Shown here: in pieces, positions 45,090 through 54,163 of the stretch | How positions within the stretch are numbered: position 1 is the first letter of the stretch | How the letters are laid out: each line of letters starts with the position of its first letter | Assembly (NCBI RefSeq): GCF_004366375.1 | Contig: NZ_SOEF01000006.1 | Coordinates: forward strand, 1 to 64,000 | DNA length: 64,000 nt | From: Halanaerobium congolense | GTDB lineage: Bacteria > Bacillota > Halanaerobiia > Halanaerobiales > Halanaerobiaceae | Direction: 5' to 3' | The notes under the pieces: generated by a model | What the model was told of the DNA's origin: nothing | What the model saw: only the letters and a program-made list of their open reading frames with translations | Databases searched by the model: none | Program-made: the position numbers and the translations under genes

Positions 45090-46031
45090 ATGATTAAATT
45101 GAAGAAAAATTATATTATAGGAACTCGCAGCAGTAATCTGGCCTTAAAACAGTGTCAGCTAGTAAAAGAAAAGCTGCAGAACAAATTTCCGGAAGTAGAA
45201 TTTGAGATTAAAGAAATTTCGACAGCCGGTGATCGCGAAAGAGATAAAAAGTTTTCTGAAATAAATGGAGAAGGTATTTTTGTGAGAGAAATAGAGCTAG
45301 CACTGCTGGCTGGAGAAATTGATCTGGCAGTCCACAGTTTTAAGGATTTACCGACAGAGCTGCCCGAAGATTTAGAGGTGGCAGCTGTTATTGATCGGGC
45401 CAACCGACATGATGTTCTTGCCGGGGCAGAAAAGAAGCTGGCGGAACTACCCGAAGGAGCAAGACTGGGAACAGGTAGTCTGCGCCGCAAATCACAGCTT
45501 TTAGCTTACCGTTCTGATTTAGAGATTGTTCCGATCAGAGGAAATATAGAAACAAGATTAAAAAAGATTAAAACTCAAAATTTGGATGGTGTTATTTTAG
45601 CTGCGGCCGGACTGGAGCGGTTGGGACTTCAAGATCAGATTACAGAATATTTATCAACTGAGATCTGTCTTCCCGCTGCCCGACAGGGAGCAGTGGCAGT
45701 AGAAATCAGAAAAGAAAGTACTGAGCTTAAAAAGATTCTAAAAGAGGCTGAAGCACAAACTACAGCTCTGGAAGTCTGGGCAGAACATGCTTTTTTAAAA
45801 GAAATGAAAGCTGGTTGTCATGCACCTCTGGCAGCAGAGGCTGTAATTGAAGACCAAAAATTAACTTTAACAGCTGCCGCTGGAGAACTTGACGGCAGCA
45901 GAATAATTAGAAGAAAAGTCAGTACAAATGATTTAAACTTAAATTCTGTTCAAAAGCTGGGACGAAAGTTGGCCCGGGAAATTAAAGCAGCCGGGGGAGC
46001 AGAAATCTTAGCCAGTCTGCAAAATAATTAA
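45090..46031 (+). CDS. hemC: Porphobilinogen deaminase (hydroxymethylbilane synthase)
   Basis: Condenses four porphobilinogens into hydroxymethylbilane. The 313-residue protein shows IGTRSSNLALKQCQLVKEKL, the catalytic-aspartate region HSFKDLPTELPEDL, LGTGSLRRKSQLLAYR and PIRGNIETRLKK. The dipyrromethane-cofactor cysteine lies in EMKAGCHAPLAAEA near residue 240. The ATG follows GGAACAGGG. Between the metal transporter genes and cobA-hemD. Confidence 0.96.
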   Translation: MIKLKKNYIIGTRSSNLALKQCQLVKEKLQNKFPEVEFEIKEISTAGDRERDKKFSEINGEGIFVREIELALLAGEIDLAVHSFKDLPTELPEDLEVAAVIDRANRHDVLAGAEKKLAELPEGARLGTGSLRRKSQLLAYRSDLEIVPIRGNIETRLKKIKTQNLDGVILAAAGLERLGLQDQITEYLSTEICLPAARQGAVAVEIRKESTELKKILKEAEAQTTALEVWAEHAFLKEMKAGCHAPLAAEAVIEDQKLTLTAAAGELDGSRIIRRKVSTNDLNLNSVQKLGRKLAREIKAAGGAEILASLQNN

Positions 46032-46107
46032 TTTTAAACTGAAAGAGAAGAATATTGTGGAATATCAATTAAAAGAATTATAAGGATAGATAAAAGGGGC
46101 ATAAAAA

Positions 46108-47694
46108 ATGGAAGCAAAGGTGTATTTAACTGGAGCAGGTCCTGGTGATCCGGATCTTTTAACATTAAAAGCTAAAAAAGCAATCGAAAAAGCAGATGTT
46201 GTGTTATATGACAGACTGGCAAATGATCGTTTTTTGGAATATGCCGGTAGTGAGGCTGAAAAAATTTATGTTGGCAAAAAAGCAGAGGACCATCATTATA
46301 CCCAGAGTGAAATTGAAACTCTGATGGTCGAAAAAGTTGAAGCAGGAAAAACGGTTTGCCGTCTGAAAGGAGGCGATCCCTTTATTTATGGGCGCGGAGG
46401 TGAAGAAGCTTTAAAATTAAAAGAGGCCGGGATTGATTTTGAAATAATCCCCGGGATCAGTTCTTCTCTGGCAGTTCCGCTTTATGCAGGAATTCCGCTG
46501 ACTCAGAGACATCTGGCTTCTTCTTTTGCTGTGATTACCGGACATGAGGCGGCTGATAAAGAAGAGAGTACAATTAAAATTGAAAAAATTGCAGCAGCTG
46601 TGGATACTCTGGTAGTCTTGATGGGAGTCGGTAAACTGCCTCAGATTGTAGAAAGAGTTTTAGAGGCAGGTAAAAATCCAGACACACCCGCTGCTCTCGT
46701 TCGCTGGGGAACTCGCTCCCATCAGGAGACTTTAACCGGGACTCTGGCTAATATTGTAGAGAAAGTTGAGGCTGCAGATTTTAAGCCGCCGGCAGTGATT
46801 GTAATAGGTAAGGTTGTTAATTTAAGAGAAAAGTTAGGCTGGTTTGAAAATAAAAAACTGCTCGGGAAAAATATTCTAGTCACCCGTCCCCGGAAACAGG
46901 CATCTTCTTTTGTAAATCTGATAGAGGCCGAAGCCGGTAATGCGGTTTTAGCACCTACAATCAGGATCAAGGAAGCTCAAAATATTAAACCTCTGCAAAA
47001 AGCCGTTAAAAATTTAGCTGAATATACTCATATAATATTTACTTCAGTTAATGGGGTTAAATATTTTATGGAGGCTCTGGAAAGTCAGCAGCTCGATTTA
47101 AGAGCTCTGGCCGGAATCAAAGTTATAACAATTGGTTCTAAAACGGCAGCTGAATTAAAGCAGAATGGCATTAGAGCAGATTTTATACCAGCTGATTATT
47201 CAACAGCTGGAATTTTGGAATATTTAAAGAAGCTTGAAAGCGAGAATAAAATTAATCTCAGTCAGGCCTCATTTTTACTGCCGCGGGCTGATATTGCACC
47301 ACAGCTGCTGGAAAAAGAACTTAAAAAGCTGGGGGCGAAAGTCAATAATGTTGAGGCCTACAGAACAGAGCCAGTAAAATTGGAAGCAGAAATGTTGGAG
47401 CTGCTTCTAAATGATGAACTTGATTTATTAACTTTTACCAGTTCTTCGACTGTTGAAAATTTTATCAGCGGGGTAGAGAAATTAATTGAGAATCAAAATC
47501 AAATTTTAGAGTTTGAAACAGCAGAAAAGATTAGTGATCAGCAGCTCTGGCGGCAGCTAAAAGAAATTCCGATCGCCTGTATTGGACCGGTGACAGCTGA
47601 TAAAGCCGGTGATTATGGTCTTAATGTTAAAATATCGGCTGCAGAATATACGCTCGAAGGCTTATTTACTGCTATTTTAAAATATTATTCTTAA
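46108..47694 (+). CDS. cobA-hemD: Uroporphyrinogen-III C-methyltransferase / uroporphyrinogen-III synthase fusion
   Basis: A 528-residue bifunctional enzyme. Residues 1-245 are the SAM-dependent methyltransferase (SUMT): VYLTGAGPGDPDLLTLKA, LKGGDPFIYGRGGEE, PGISSSLAVPLYAGIPLTQR. Residues 255-528 are uroporphyrinogen-III synthase (HemD), with ILVTRPRKQASSFVNLI and the conserved FTSVNGVKYF and FTSSSTVENF segments. Together they take hydroxymethylbilane to precorrin-2, the branch point to siroheme, heme and cobalamin. The fusion is common in Clostridia. The ATG follows AAAGGGG. Confidence 0.95.
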   Translation: MEAKVYLTGAGPGDPDLLTLKAKKAIEKADVVLYDRLANDRFLEYAGSEAEKIYVGKKAEDHHYTQSEIETLMVEKVEAGKTVCRLKGGDPFIYGRGGEEALKLKEAGIDFEIIPGISSSLAVPLYAGIPLTQRHLASSFAVITGHEAADKEESTIKIEKIAAAVDTLVVLMGVGKLPQIVERVLEAGKNPDTPAALVRWGTRSHQETLTGTLANIVEKVEAADFKPPAVIVIGKVVNLREKLGWFENKKLLGKNILVTRPRKQASSFVNLIEAEAGNAVLAPTIRIKEAQNIKPLQKAVKNLAEYTHIIFTSVNGVKYFMEALESQQLDLRALAGIKVITIGSKTAAELKQNGIRADFIPADYSTAGILEYLKKLESENKINLSQASFLLPRADIAPQLLEKELKKLGAKVNNVEAYRTEPVKLEAEMLELLLNDELDLLTFTSSSTVENFISGVEKLIENQNQILEFETAEKISDQQLWRQLKEIPIACIGPVTADKAGDYGLNVKISAAEYTLEGLFTAILKYYS

Positions 47695-47728
47695 AATAAA
47701 TAAAGTTAATTTAAGGGGGAAGTTTTAA

Positions 47729-48700
47729 ATGAATTTAATAAATAGACCACGGAGACTGCGCAGTTCTCAAAGTATTAGAGATTTAGTTCGAGAGACAAAT
47801 TTATCTGCTGCAGATTTTGTTAAGCCCTTATTTGTAGTTAAGGGGGAGAATATTAGAGAAGAAATTTCTTCAATGCCTGATAATTATCATTTATCCCTAG
47901 ATCAGCTGCTAAAAGAAGTTGAGGAACTGATAGATCTGGGGATCAGAGCTGTTATACTTTTTGGACTGCCTGAATACAAAGATGCAGAAGGTTCCAGTGC
48001 CTGGCAGCAGGATGGAATAGTACAGCAGGCTGTACGCAGTCTAAAAAACAACTTTCCAGAACTTCTGGTAATCACTGACCTCTGTTTATGCCAGTATACG
48101 GATCACGGCCACTGCGGTATTTTAGAAGGAGGTAAGGTCAAAAATGATGCTACTTTAAGCAGGCTGGCAAAAATCGCAATATCTCATGCAGAAGCAGGAG
48201 CAGATATGATTGCTCCTTCGGATATGATGGATGGTCGAGTAGCTAAAATAAGGCAGGCTTTAGATCAGAATGGATTTACAGAAGTAGGAATCATGGCTTA
48301 TTCTGCCAAATATCATTCCGCTTTTTATGGACCTTTTCGTGATGCAGCACATTCGGCTCCAGCTGAGGGTGACCGCAGCAGCTACCAGATGGATCCTGCT
48401 AATTCCGACGAAGCCTTAAAAGAAATGAAACTGGATATTGAAGAGGGTGCAGATATTATTATGGTTAAACCTGCACTATCTTATTTAGATATTATTCAGA
48501 AAGCTAGCCTTAACTTTAACCTGCCAATTGCAGCCTATAATGTAAGTGGAGAATATGCAGTGGTTAAAGCAGCAGCAGAAAAGGGCTGGATTGATGAGAA
48601 AAGTGTTGCTTTAGAAATTTTAATATCAATTAAGAGAGCAGGTGCAGATATTATCATTACATACTGGGCTGATAGTGCTGCTCGCTGGTTAAATGATTAA
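47729..48700 (+). CDS. hemB: Delta-aminolevulinic acid dehydratase (porphobilinogen synthase)
   Basis: Joins two 5-aminolevulinates into porphobilinogen. The 323-residue protein has the cysteine zinc site [16 protein letters not shown], and the two Schiff-base lysines in [19 protein letters not shown] (near 195) and [13 protein letters not shown] (near 250). It is thus the zinc-dependent type. The ATG follows AAGGGGGG. Confidence 0.96.
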   Translation: MNLINRPRRLRSSQSIRDLVRETNLSAADFVKPLFVVKGENIREEISSMPDNYHLSLDQLLKEVEELIDLGIRAVILFGLPEYKDAEGSSAWQQDGIVQQAVRSLKNNFPELLVITDLCLCQYTDHGHCGILEGGKVKNDATLSRLAKIAISHAEAGADMIAPSDMMDGRVAKIRQALDQNGFTEVGIMAYSAKYHSAFYGPFRDAAHSAPAEGDRSSYQMDPANSDEALKEMKLDIEEGADIIMVKPALSYLDIIQKASLNFNLPIAAYNVSGEYAVVKAAAEKGWIDEKSVALEILISIKRAGADIIITYWADSAARWLND

Positions 48701-48830
48701 CTTAAAATTGTAAAATAATAAGATGGGATAATTTTAAAATTCCACTGCCTTTTAATGAAATAAATATCAGAGTCAATGATTTTTTTGAGGTAAAAAAGAG
48801 GACAGGAAAGAAGACTTTAAAAGCGGAAAG

Positions 48831-48956
48831 AACAAAATGTCCTTCGGACAATCTATAATATAGTAAGGTTAAATTTTGTTGATAGCGGAAATTATGAAAC
48901 TATAAATATTATTCACAACAAACCATCAGGTATAATTTCCTAGCTAATAAAAAAAG
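48831..48956 (+). repeat. Dispersed repeat, copy 2 (inverse of 1595-1723)
   Basis: The same sequence as at 1595-1723 in opposite orientation, about 95 percent identical over the core. It starts AACAAAATGTCCTTCGGACA and ends near TAGCTAATAAAAAAA. It fills part of the 367-base gap between hemB and hemL; the rest of that gap (48701-48830 and 48957-49067) shows nothing I can name apart from the hemL ribosome site. Confidence 0.75.
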
Positions 48957-49067
48957 TGATGCAGAGATAGTTAAAATTTAAGTAAAGTCTAAGCAAAAAT
49001 AGAGTTGGAAATTAGTAAGCTAAATTTTTATATTTTCAAGAAAGTAATCAGCTAAGGAGTGATTTTT

Positions 49068-50369
49068 ATGGGAGATCAGAGAAAAAAATCAGCAAAAGCT
49101 TTTAAGAAAGCTGAAAAGGTAATTCCGGGTGGAGTTAACAGTCCAGCCAGGGCTTTTTCGGCTGTGGAAATGGATCCAATTTTTATCGAAAAAGGTGAGG
49201 GTGCTTATCTTTATGATATCGACGGTAATCAGTACTTAGATTATGTTAATTCCTGGGGGCCAATGATTTTAGGTTACAATCCTCCTCAGGTAATTAAAAA
49301 GTTAAAAGAGCAGCTTAAAAAGGGAACCAGTTTTGGTGCACCAACTGAAATTGAAACGGAAATTGCGGAACTAATAGTGGGTTTTTATCCGGCAGTCGAC
49401 AAAGTACGGATGGTCAATTCGGGAACTGAAGCTACCATGAGTGCGATCAGGCTGGCCCGGGGTTATACAGGCAGAGATAAGATTATCAAACTCGAAGGCT
49501 GTTATCACGGCCATGGAGATAGTCTGCTGGTTGATGCAGGGTCTGGTGCTGCTACTCTGGGTATCAAAGGCAGCCCGGGTGTGACTGAAAATACTGCTAA
49601 AGAAACTATAGTAGTTCCTTATAACAATCAGCAGGCTGTAGAAAAGGTTTTTACGGAATATGGTTCTGAGATTGCAGGTATTATTTTAGAACCGGTAACT
49701 GGAAATATGGGAGTTATTGGTCCTGAGCCAGGTTATATAGATTTTTTAAGAAAAATAACCCGTAAAAATGGTGCCCTTTTAATTTTTGATGAGGTAATGA
49801 CAGGTTTTCGTCTGGCCCGGGGTGGTGCTCAGGAACTTTATAAGATTGAGCCTGATTTAAGTACTTTTGGTAAAATTATTGGGGGAGGAATGCCAGTTGG
49901 TGCCTATGCTGGTCGAAGAGAAATTATGGATTATGTTGCCCCAGTTGGCCCCGTTTATCAGGCAGGAACTTTATCGGGTAATCCAATGGCCATGCAGGCA
50001 GGGCTGGCTACTTTAAAAGAATTAAAGAATAAAAAGATTTATACTCAGCTGGAAGCAAAGGCAGAAAAACTGGAAAAAGGATTTAAAAAGAATATTGAAG
50101 AGCTTGAATTTCCAGCCTATTTTAATCGAGTTGGATCAATGTTTACTCTATTTTTTACTGCCAAAAAAGTAAAAAATTATCAGGATGTCAAAAGCTGTGA
50201 TCAAAAACTTTTTGCAGCTTATTTTAGAAATATGATAGAGGCCGGAATTTATTTACCGCCTTCTCAGTTTGAAGCTAACTTTATTTCTCTGGCTTTGAGT
50301 GAAGAAAATTTGGATCAAACAATTGCTGTCAATTATCAGGTCTTAAAAAAATTAAAGGCGGAATTATAA
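49068..50369 (+). CDS. hemL: Glutamate-1-semialdehyde 2,1-aminomutase
   Basis: PLP enzyme giving 5-aminolevulinate from glutamate-1-semialdehyde, the second step after HemA. The 433-residue product has [13 protein letters not shown] at the start, [18 protein letters not shown], the [14 protein letters not shown] segment, the PLP aspartate region [11 protein letters not shown] and the PLP lysine in [16 protein letters not shown] near 265. I chose the ATG at 49068 because AAGGAG lies eight bases before it. Its stop overlaps the next gene by one base. Confidence 0.95.
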   Translation: MGDQRKKSAKAFKKAEKVIPGGVNSPARAFSAVEMDPIFIEKGEGAYLYDIDGNQYLDYVNSWGPMILGYNPPQVIKKLKEQLKKGTSFGAPTEIETEIAELIVGFYPAVDKVRMVNSGTEATMSAIRLARGYTGRDKIIKLEGCYHGHGDSLLVDAGSGAATLGIKGSPGVTENTAKETIVVPYNNQQAVEKVFTEYGSEIAGIILEPVTGNMGVIGPEPGYIDFLRKITRKNGALLIFDEVMTGFRLARGGAQELYKIEPDLSTFGKIIGGGMPVGAYAGRREIMDYVAPVGPVYQAGTLSGNPMAMQAGLATLKELKNKKIYTQLEAKAEKLEKGFKKNIEELEFPAYFNRVGSMFTLFFTAKKVKNYQDVKSCDQKLFAAYFRNMIEAGIYLPPSQFEANFISLALSEENLDQTIAVNYQVLKKLKAEL

Positions 50370-50854
50370 TGGACAGCCAAAAAGTATTAGTTGTAGTCAG
50401 TCATGGAAGTAAGTGCCAGGAAAGCAAGCAGGAGTTTAAAAATTTTATTCAGAAGTTAAATGAAATTAATTCTGAAAATAAAAAGAGAAAAGAGTTTGAA
50501 TCGTTATCAGGAATGACGGATCAGGTTGGAAAATCTGATTCAAGAGGGAGCTATGTATTAATTAGAGGGGCCTGTCTGGAATTTGCTTCTCCGCAGCTGG
50601 AAACAGTAATTGAGGATTTAGTTAAGAAGGGATATGAGCAGTTTAATATTTTTCCTCTTTTTATTTTTGCAGGCTACCATGTGCGAGAGGATATACCCCA
50701 GCGGCTGGAAAAGTTGAAAGCTGAGTTTGAGCAGCTGCAGTATAATGTTTTACCACATCCGGCTGCTGCTGATGATTTTGCACCTTATATCTTAAACAAT
50801 GTTTTAAATAATAAAGTAAAAATAAATCCGCTCAATTATTTTGATCGGATTTAA
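50369..50854 (+). CDS. cbiX: Sirohydrochlorin chelatase, short CbiX/SirB type
   Basis: Inserts Co2+ or Fe2+ into sirohydrochlorin. The 161-residue protein is about the size of the short chelatases plus a 35-residue insert. The two metal-binding histidines are in VVVSHGSKCQES near residue 11 and AGYHVREDIPQRL near 108. FPLFIFAG is the conserved segment before the second. Next to hemL and with the ahb genes in the same cluster, iron insertion to siroheme is the likely role; cobalt insertion cannot be excluded. Confidence 0.85.
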   Translation: MDSQKVLVVVSHGSKCQESKQEFKNFIQKLNEINSENKKRKEFESLSGMTDQVGKSDSRGSYVLIRGACLEFASPQLETVIEDLVKKGYEQFNIFPLFIFAGYHVREDIPQRLEKLKAEFEQLQYNVLPHPAAADDFAPYILNNVLNNKVKINPLNYFDRI

Positions 50855-50875
50855 AGGCTTTAGGAATTCTTTCTT

Positions 50876-51095
50876 ATTTTCTATCATAAATGGACAGCAT
50901 TAGCATTTTGCGGTGTCAATAACGTTACCTTTGCTATACATGAATCACAGAGTATAACAGTGGGATACTGAGATAATTAATCTCATTCTCTCCGGTAGAA
51001 ACGGGTATAGAAATGGCCAGTGCCATAAAACTATTATCCTTAAGATAACTGCTGTTGTTGCGTCTGACATGATCAAATAAACTCTAAAAAATTTT
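50876..51095 (-). pseudogene. DDE transposase remnant (IS4/IS701-like)
   Basis: The minus strand encodes SLFDHVRRNNSSYLKDNSFM and ALAISIPVSTGENEINYLSI, followed by IPLLYSVIHV and stops. This resembles the first conserved region of IS4/IS701-type DDE transposases. The rest of the gene is gone. It occupies most of the 329-base gap before the chemoreceptor. Confidence 0.5.
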
Positions 51096-51183
51096 TTAGT
51101 AAAGACAGCACGGTATTTATTTAAAATTTTTTTATTTAGTTTTCTTATAAAGTAGTGTTTAAATCATCCAAGGGGGTAAATTA

Positions 51184-53697
51184 ATGTTTAAAGCATTTAG
51201 GAATCTGAATTTAGGTATCAAAATTGGTGGGGGATTTACATTACTGTTAATTATTGCAGCTGTAATGGCTTTTATGGGCTACAGTGGTCTAAATAATGTG
51301 GATCATGATGCAACAATTGCAATGGATGCAGTTGGTTTTGCAGAAACTGCTTTAGAAATGAGGCAGAATGAAAAAGATTTTATGCTGAGAGAAGAACAAA
51401 TCTATATTGATAATATTAATTCTTTAGCTGAAAAGATGAATGAGCAGGCAGAAGAAACTAAAGCCCTGATGAATGAGCAGGGGGACAAAGATAGAGTTAC
51501 TCAGATGCAGACACTTGCAGGTGAATATAGTAATGCTGCAAATAATTATGCAGATTCACTTTTTCAGCAGAATGAGTTAAGAAGCAAATTTATAAATACT
51601 GAAGAAGATCTGAACATTCATATTAATACCATACTTACAAATCAGGAGGAAGAATATGAACAGGCTCTTGAAGAATTAACGAAAATTGAGGAAGAAATAG
51701 TATCTGAATTTGCAGAAAATTATTTACCTACTTTTAATTACTTATTAAATGCTGATCGGGATTTTCAGCAGTCCAAAGTTGCCCTAATGAAAGCTGTTAA
51801 TGAAAATAACAGGGGAGAGATAGAACAGTTAAAAGGTGTTTTTGATGAAAATATTGCTCAAACAGCAGAACGCTTTGAAAAATATGAGAATACAGATACA
51901 ATTTTTGCAGAAGAAATAGAAATTAGAGAAAACTTTTATACAGGATTTCAAACATATAAAACTAAGACCTCCCAAATTTGGGATAATATATCTGGTGGTA
52001 ATTATAACAATCTTGATTCTCTTTTAGAACAGGAAAACCAGATATTTGGAGAAGTCAGAGAAAAGCTGGATAAGATACAACAAAAATATATGGATGCTTC
52101 GAATTCATTACAGCAAGAAACAGATACTAATATAGAAACAACTTTAAATAAGGTTAACCAAAAATATTCAACTAGAAAGCTGGCTAATGATTTAAAAGCA
52201 AATATTAATGAAATTGGGATTCAGGAAAGAAACTATATAATTAATCTCGCAAATGCTGAAATGCAGAGTCAATATGCAGATAGCACTTTAGCAGCTTTTG
52301 AAACAGCCAAAAGCACAGCTGCTGAATTAAGAGATTCCTTTAACGAAGCACAGGACATTGAAGCAGCAGAAAACATTATAGCTCAATTAGAAAATACAGA
52401 GCAGGTATTTAGGGAAATACATAATGTTGAGCTTGTCAAAGATGAAAACAAAGCATTGCTGGAAGAAAAGGCAGAAGAATTTATTGTTCAGGCTAACTCC
52501 TTAAAGGATCTTCATGTAGAAGAGATGCATGAAGCCCAGTCAACAGCCATTAGAAATCTGATTATCGCTTTAGTTATTGCTGTATTAATTGGTATAATTT
52601 TAGCCTTCTTCATTACAAGAAGCATAACTAAACCTGTTAACTTAGGTGTTGCTTTTGCCAAAGAAATAGCAGATGGTAATCTTGCTGCAGAAAAAATTGA
52701 TGTTGATAGTAATGATGAAATAGGAACTTTAGCAAAGGCTCTAAATACAATGCAGGACCAGTTAAGAAATGTGATTACAAATGTATCTAATATAGCTGAA
52801 AATTTATCTGCCTCAAGTGAAGAACTTTCTGCTTCGGGAGAAGAAGTTGCTGTAGCTGCCCAGCAGGTGGGAGAATCTATTCAGCAGGTAGCATCTGGAG
52901 CAGAAGAACAGTCAGCTCAGGTTGAAGAAACAAACAGTAAGATTAATGAACTGATTGAGCAGATAAATGATGTAGAGAAAATGTCAACGGAGATGGATGA
53001 ACAGGCTGATAATGTTATGAATAACATAAATGAAGGGAATCAATCAGTAGATAATTCAGTCGAACAAATCGAAAATGTAAAAGGAAATACTAAGGATGTT
53101 GCAAATACTATCAACAACTTAGGAGATTTATCAAATAAGATTGGAGAAATAGTAGAGTTGATTAATGATATAGCAGCTCAGACTAATCTTTTAGCCTTAA
53201 ACGCGGCAATAGAAGCAGCCAGAGCAGGAGAAGCAGGCAGAGGATTTTCTGTAGTCGCAGATGAAATAAGACAGCTGGCAGAAGAGTCAGAAGAGGCAAC
53301 AACTCAAATTGGTGGTCTGGTAAAAGAAATCCAGGGTGGAGTTGGAGATGCTGTTAATAAAATGAATAATACAGAGGAAGTAGTTGACGGCAGTGTAAGT
53401 GCTATAAAAAATACAGGGAATACCTTTGAAAAGATAAATAGTGCTGCTTTGAGACTGAGCGAGTTAATAGAAAATATTAGCCAGCAGTCTGAGAGAGTAA
53501 ATGTTAATAGTAGAGAAGTTGAAGCAACTGTGCAGGAGATTGCAAGGGTAAGTGAAGAAGCTGCCAGTAACTCAGAAGAGGTAGCTGCAGCCAGTGAGGA
53601 ACAATCTGCATCAACAGAAGAAATTGTTTCTGCTGCTGAAAACTTGGCAGATATGGCCAATAATCTAACAGAAGCGGTAAATAAATTCAAACTATAA
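51184..53697 (+). CDS. Methyl-accepting chemotaxis protein with large helical sensor domain
   Basis: A transmembrane chemoreceptor of 837 residues. A first membrane helix (about 12-32), an all-helical extracytoplasmic region of about 420 residues, a second membrane helix ([20 protein letters not shown], near 460), a HAMP domain, and the MCP signalling domain with tip [20 protein letters not shown]. The sensor looks like the helical bimodular (HBM) type, with two similar helices [13 protein letters not shown] and [15 protein letters not shown]. The ATG follows AAGGGGG. It is closed by a terminator. The ligand is unknown. Confidence 0.92.
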   Translation: MFKAFRNLNLGIKIGGGFTLLLIIAAVMAFMGYSGLNNVDHDATIAMDAVGFAETALEMRQNEKDFMLREEQIYIDNINSLAEKMNEQAEETKALMNEQGDKDRVTQMQTLAGEYSNAANNYADSLFQQNELRSKFINTEEDLNIHINTILTNQEEEYEQALEELTKIEEEIVSEFAENYLPTFNYLLNADRDFQQSKVALMKAVNENNRGEIEQLKGVFDENIAQTAERFEKYENTDTIFAEEIEIRENFYTGFQTYKTKTSQIWDNISGGNYNNLDSLLEQENQIFGEVREKLDKIQQKYMDASNSLQQETDTNIETTLNKVNQKYSTRKLANDLKANINEIGIQERNYIINLANAEMQSQYADSTLAAFETAKSTAAELRDSFNEAQDIEAAENIIAQLENTEQVFREIHNVELVKDENKALLEEKAEEFIVQANSLKDLHVEEMHEAQSTAIRNLIIALVIAVLIGIILAFFITRSITKPVNLGVAFAKEIADGNLAAEKIDVDSNDEIGTLAKALNTMQDQLRNVITNVSNIAENLSASSEELSASGEEVAVAAQQVGESIQQVASGAEEQSAQVEETNSKINELIEQINDVEKMSTEMDEQADNVMNNINEGNQSVDNSVEQIENVKGNTKDVANTINNLGDLSNKIGEIVELINDIAAQTNLLALNAAIEAARAGEAGRGFSVVADEIRQLAEESEEATTQIGGLVKEIQGGVGDAVNKMNNTEEVVDGSVSAIKNTGNTFEKINSAALRLSELIENISQQSERVNVNSREVEATVQEIARVSEEAASNSEEVAAASEEQSASTEEIVSAAENLADMANNLTEAVNKFKL

Positions 53698-53720
53698 TAA
53701 TCACAAATTATTCTTAAAAA

Positions 53721-53759
53721 GGGTTAATACAAAAACAATTTGTATTAGCCCCTCTTTTT
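53721..53759 (+). terminator. Terminator of the chemoreceptor gene
   Basis: GGGTTAATACAAA pairs with TTTGTATTAGCCC around a 5-base loop, with a CTCTTTTT tail. Confidence 0.85.
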
Positions 53760-53798
53760 CCTATAAGTTAAACCTGCAGGCAATATGGAGGTAATTAA

Positions 53799-54124
53799 AT
53801 GAATAAAAAAATAACTTAGATTTAGAAAATCTTGATAAGATAATGAATTTAGTTGGAGAATTATTAATCAGCAAATCAAGACTTGAAACCTTAGAAGCTT
53901 TTAAGGATGAAGGTAAAGAGGATGATAATTAATACCGTCGAAAATATAACTTTAAGATTTATGGTAGATCAAATGCAGGGCATATTAACACTAGCAGTTG
54001 AAGATATTAAAAGAGAAAATAAGAAAATAAAATGAAATTAGTTCGGAATTTATAAAAGGGATTTTAACACTTAACGAGAAATTAGTAATAGTAATCAATA
54101 CGGAAAAATTATTTAATGTCTAAA
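53799..54124 (+). pseudogene. Remnants of cheA and cheW
   Basis: Short fragments of chemotaxis genes: LDKIMNLVGELLISKSRLET is the dimerisation helix of the CheA kinase, and ISSEFIKGILTLNEKLVIVI with NTEKLFNV is the C-terminus of a CheW-like domain. All between them, including the kinase domain, is missing or shifted. The fragments fill the 466-base gap after the chemoreceptor. Confidence 0.7.
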
Positions 54125-54163
54125 TTAACAGACCAGGATTGAATTATAAAAGGAGAATTTTAA

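Noticed and set aside
53304-53690. Serine-rich open frame antisense to the chemoreceptor gene
   Set aside because: It mirrors the E/A-rich coding strand and has no ribosome site or known family. The same applies to other long antisense frames over strongly coding genes.
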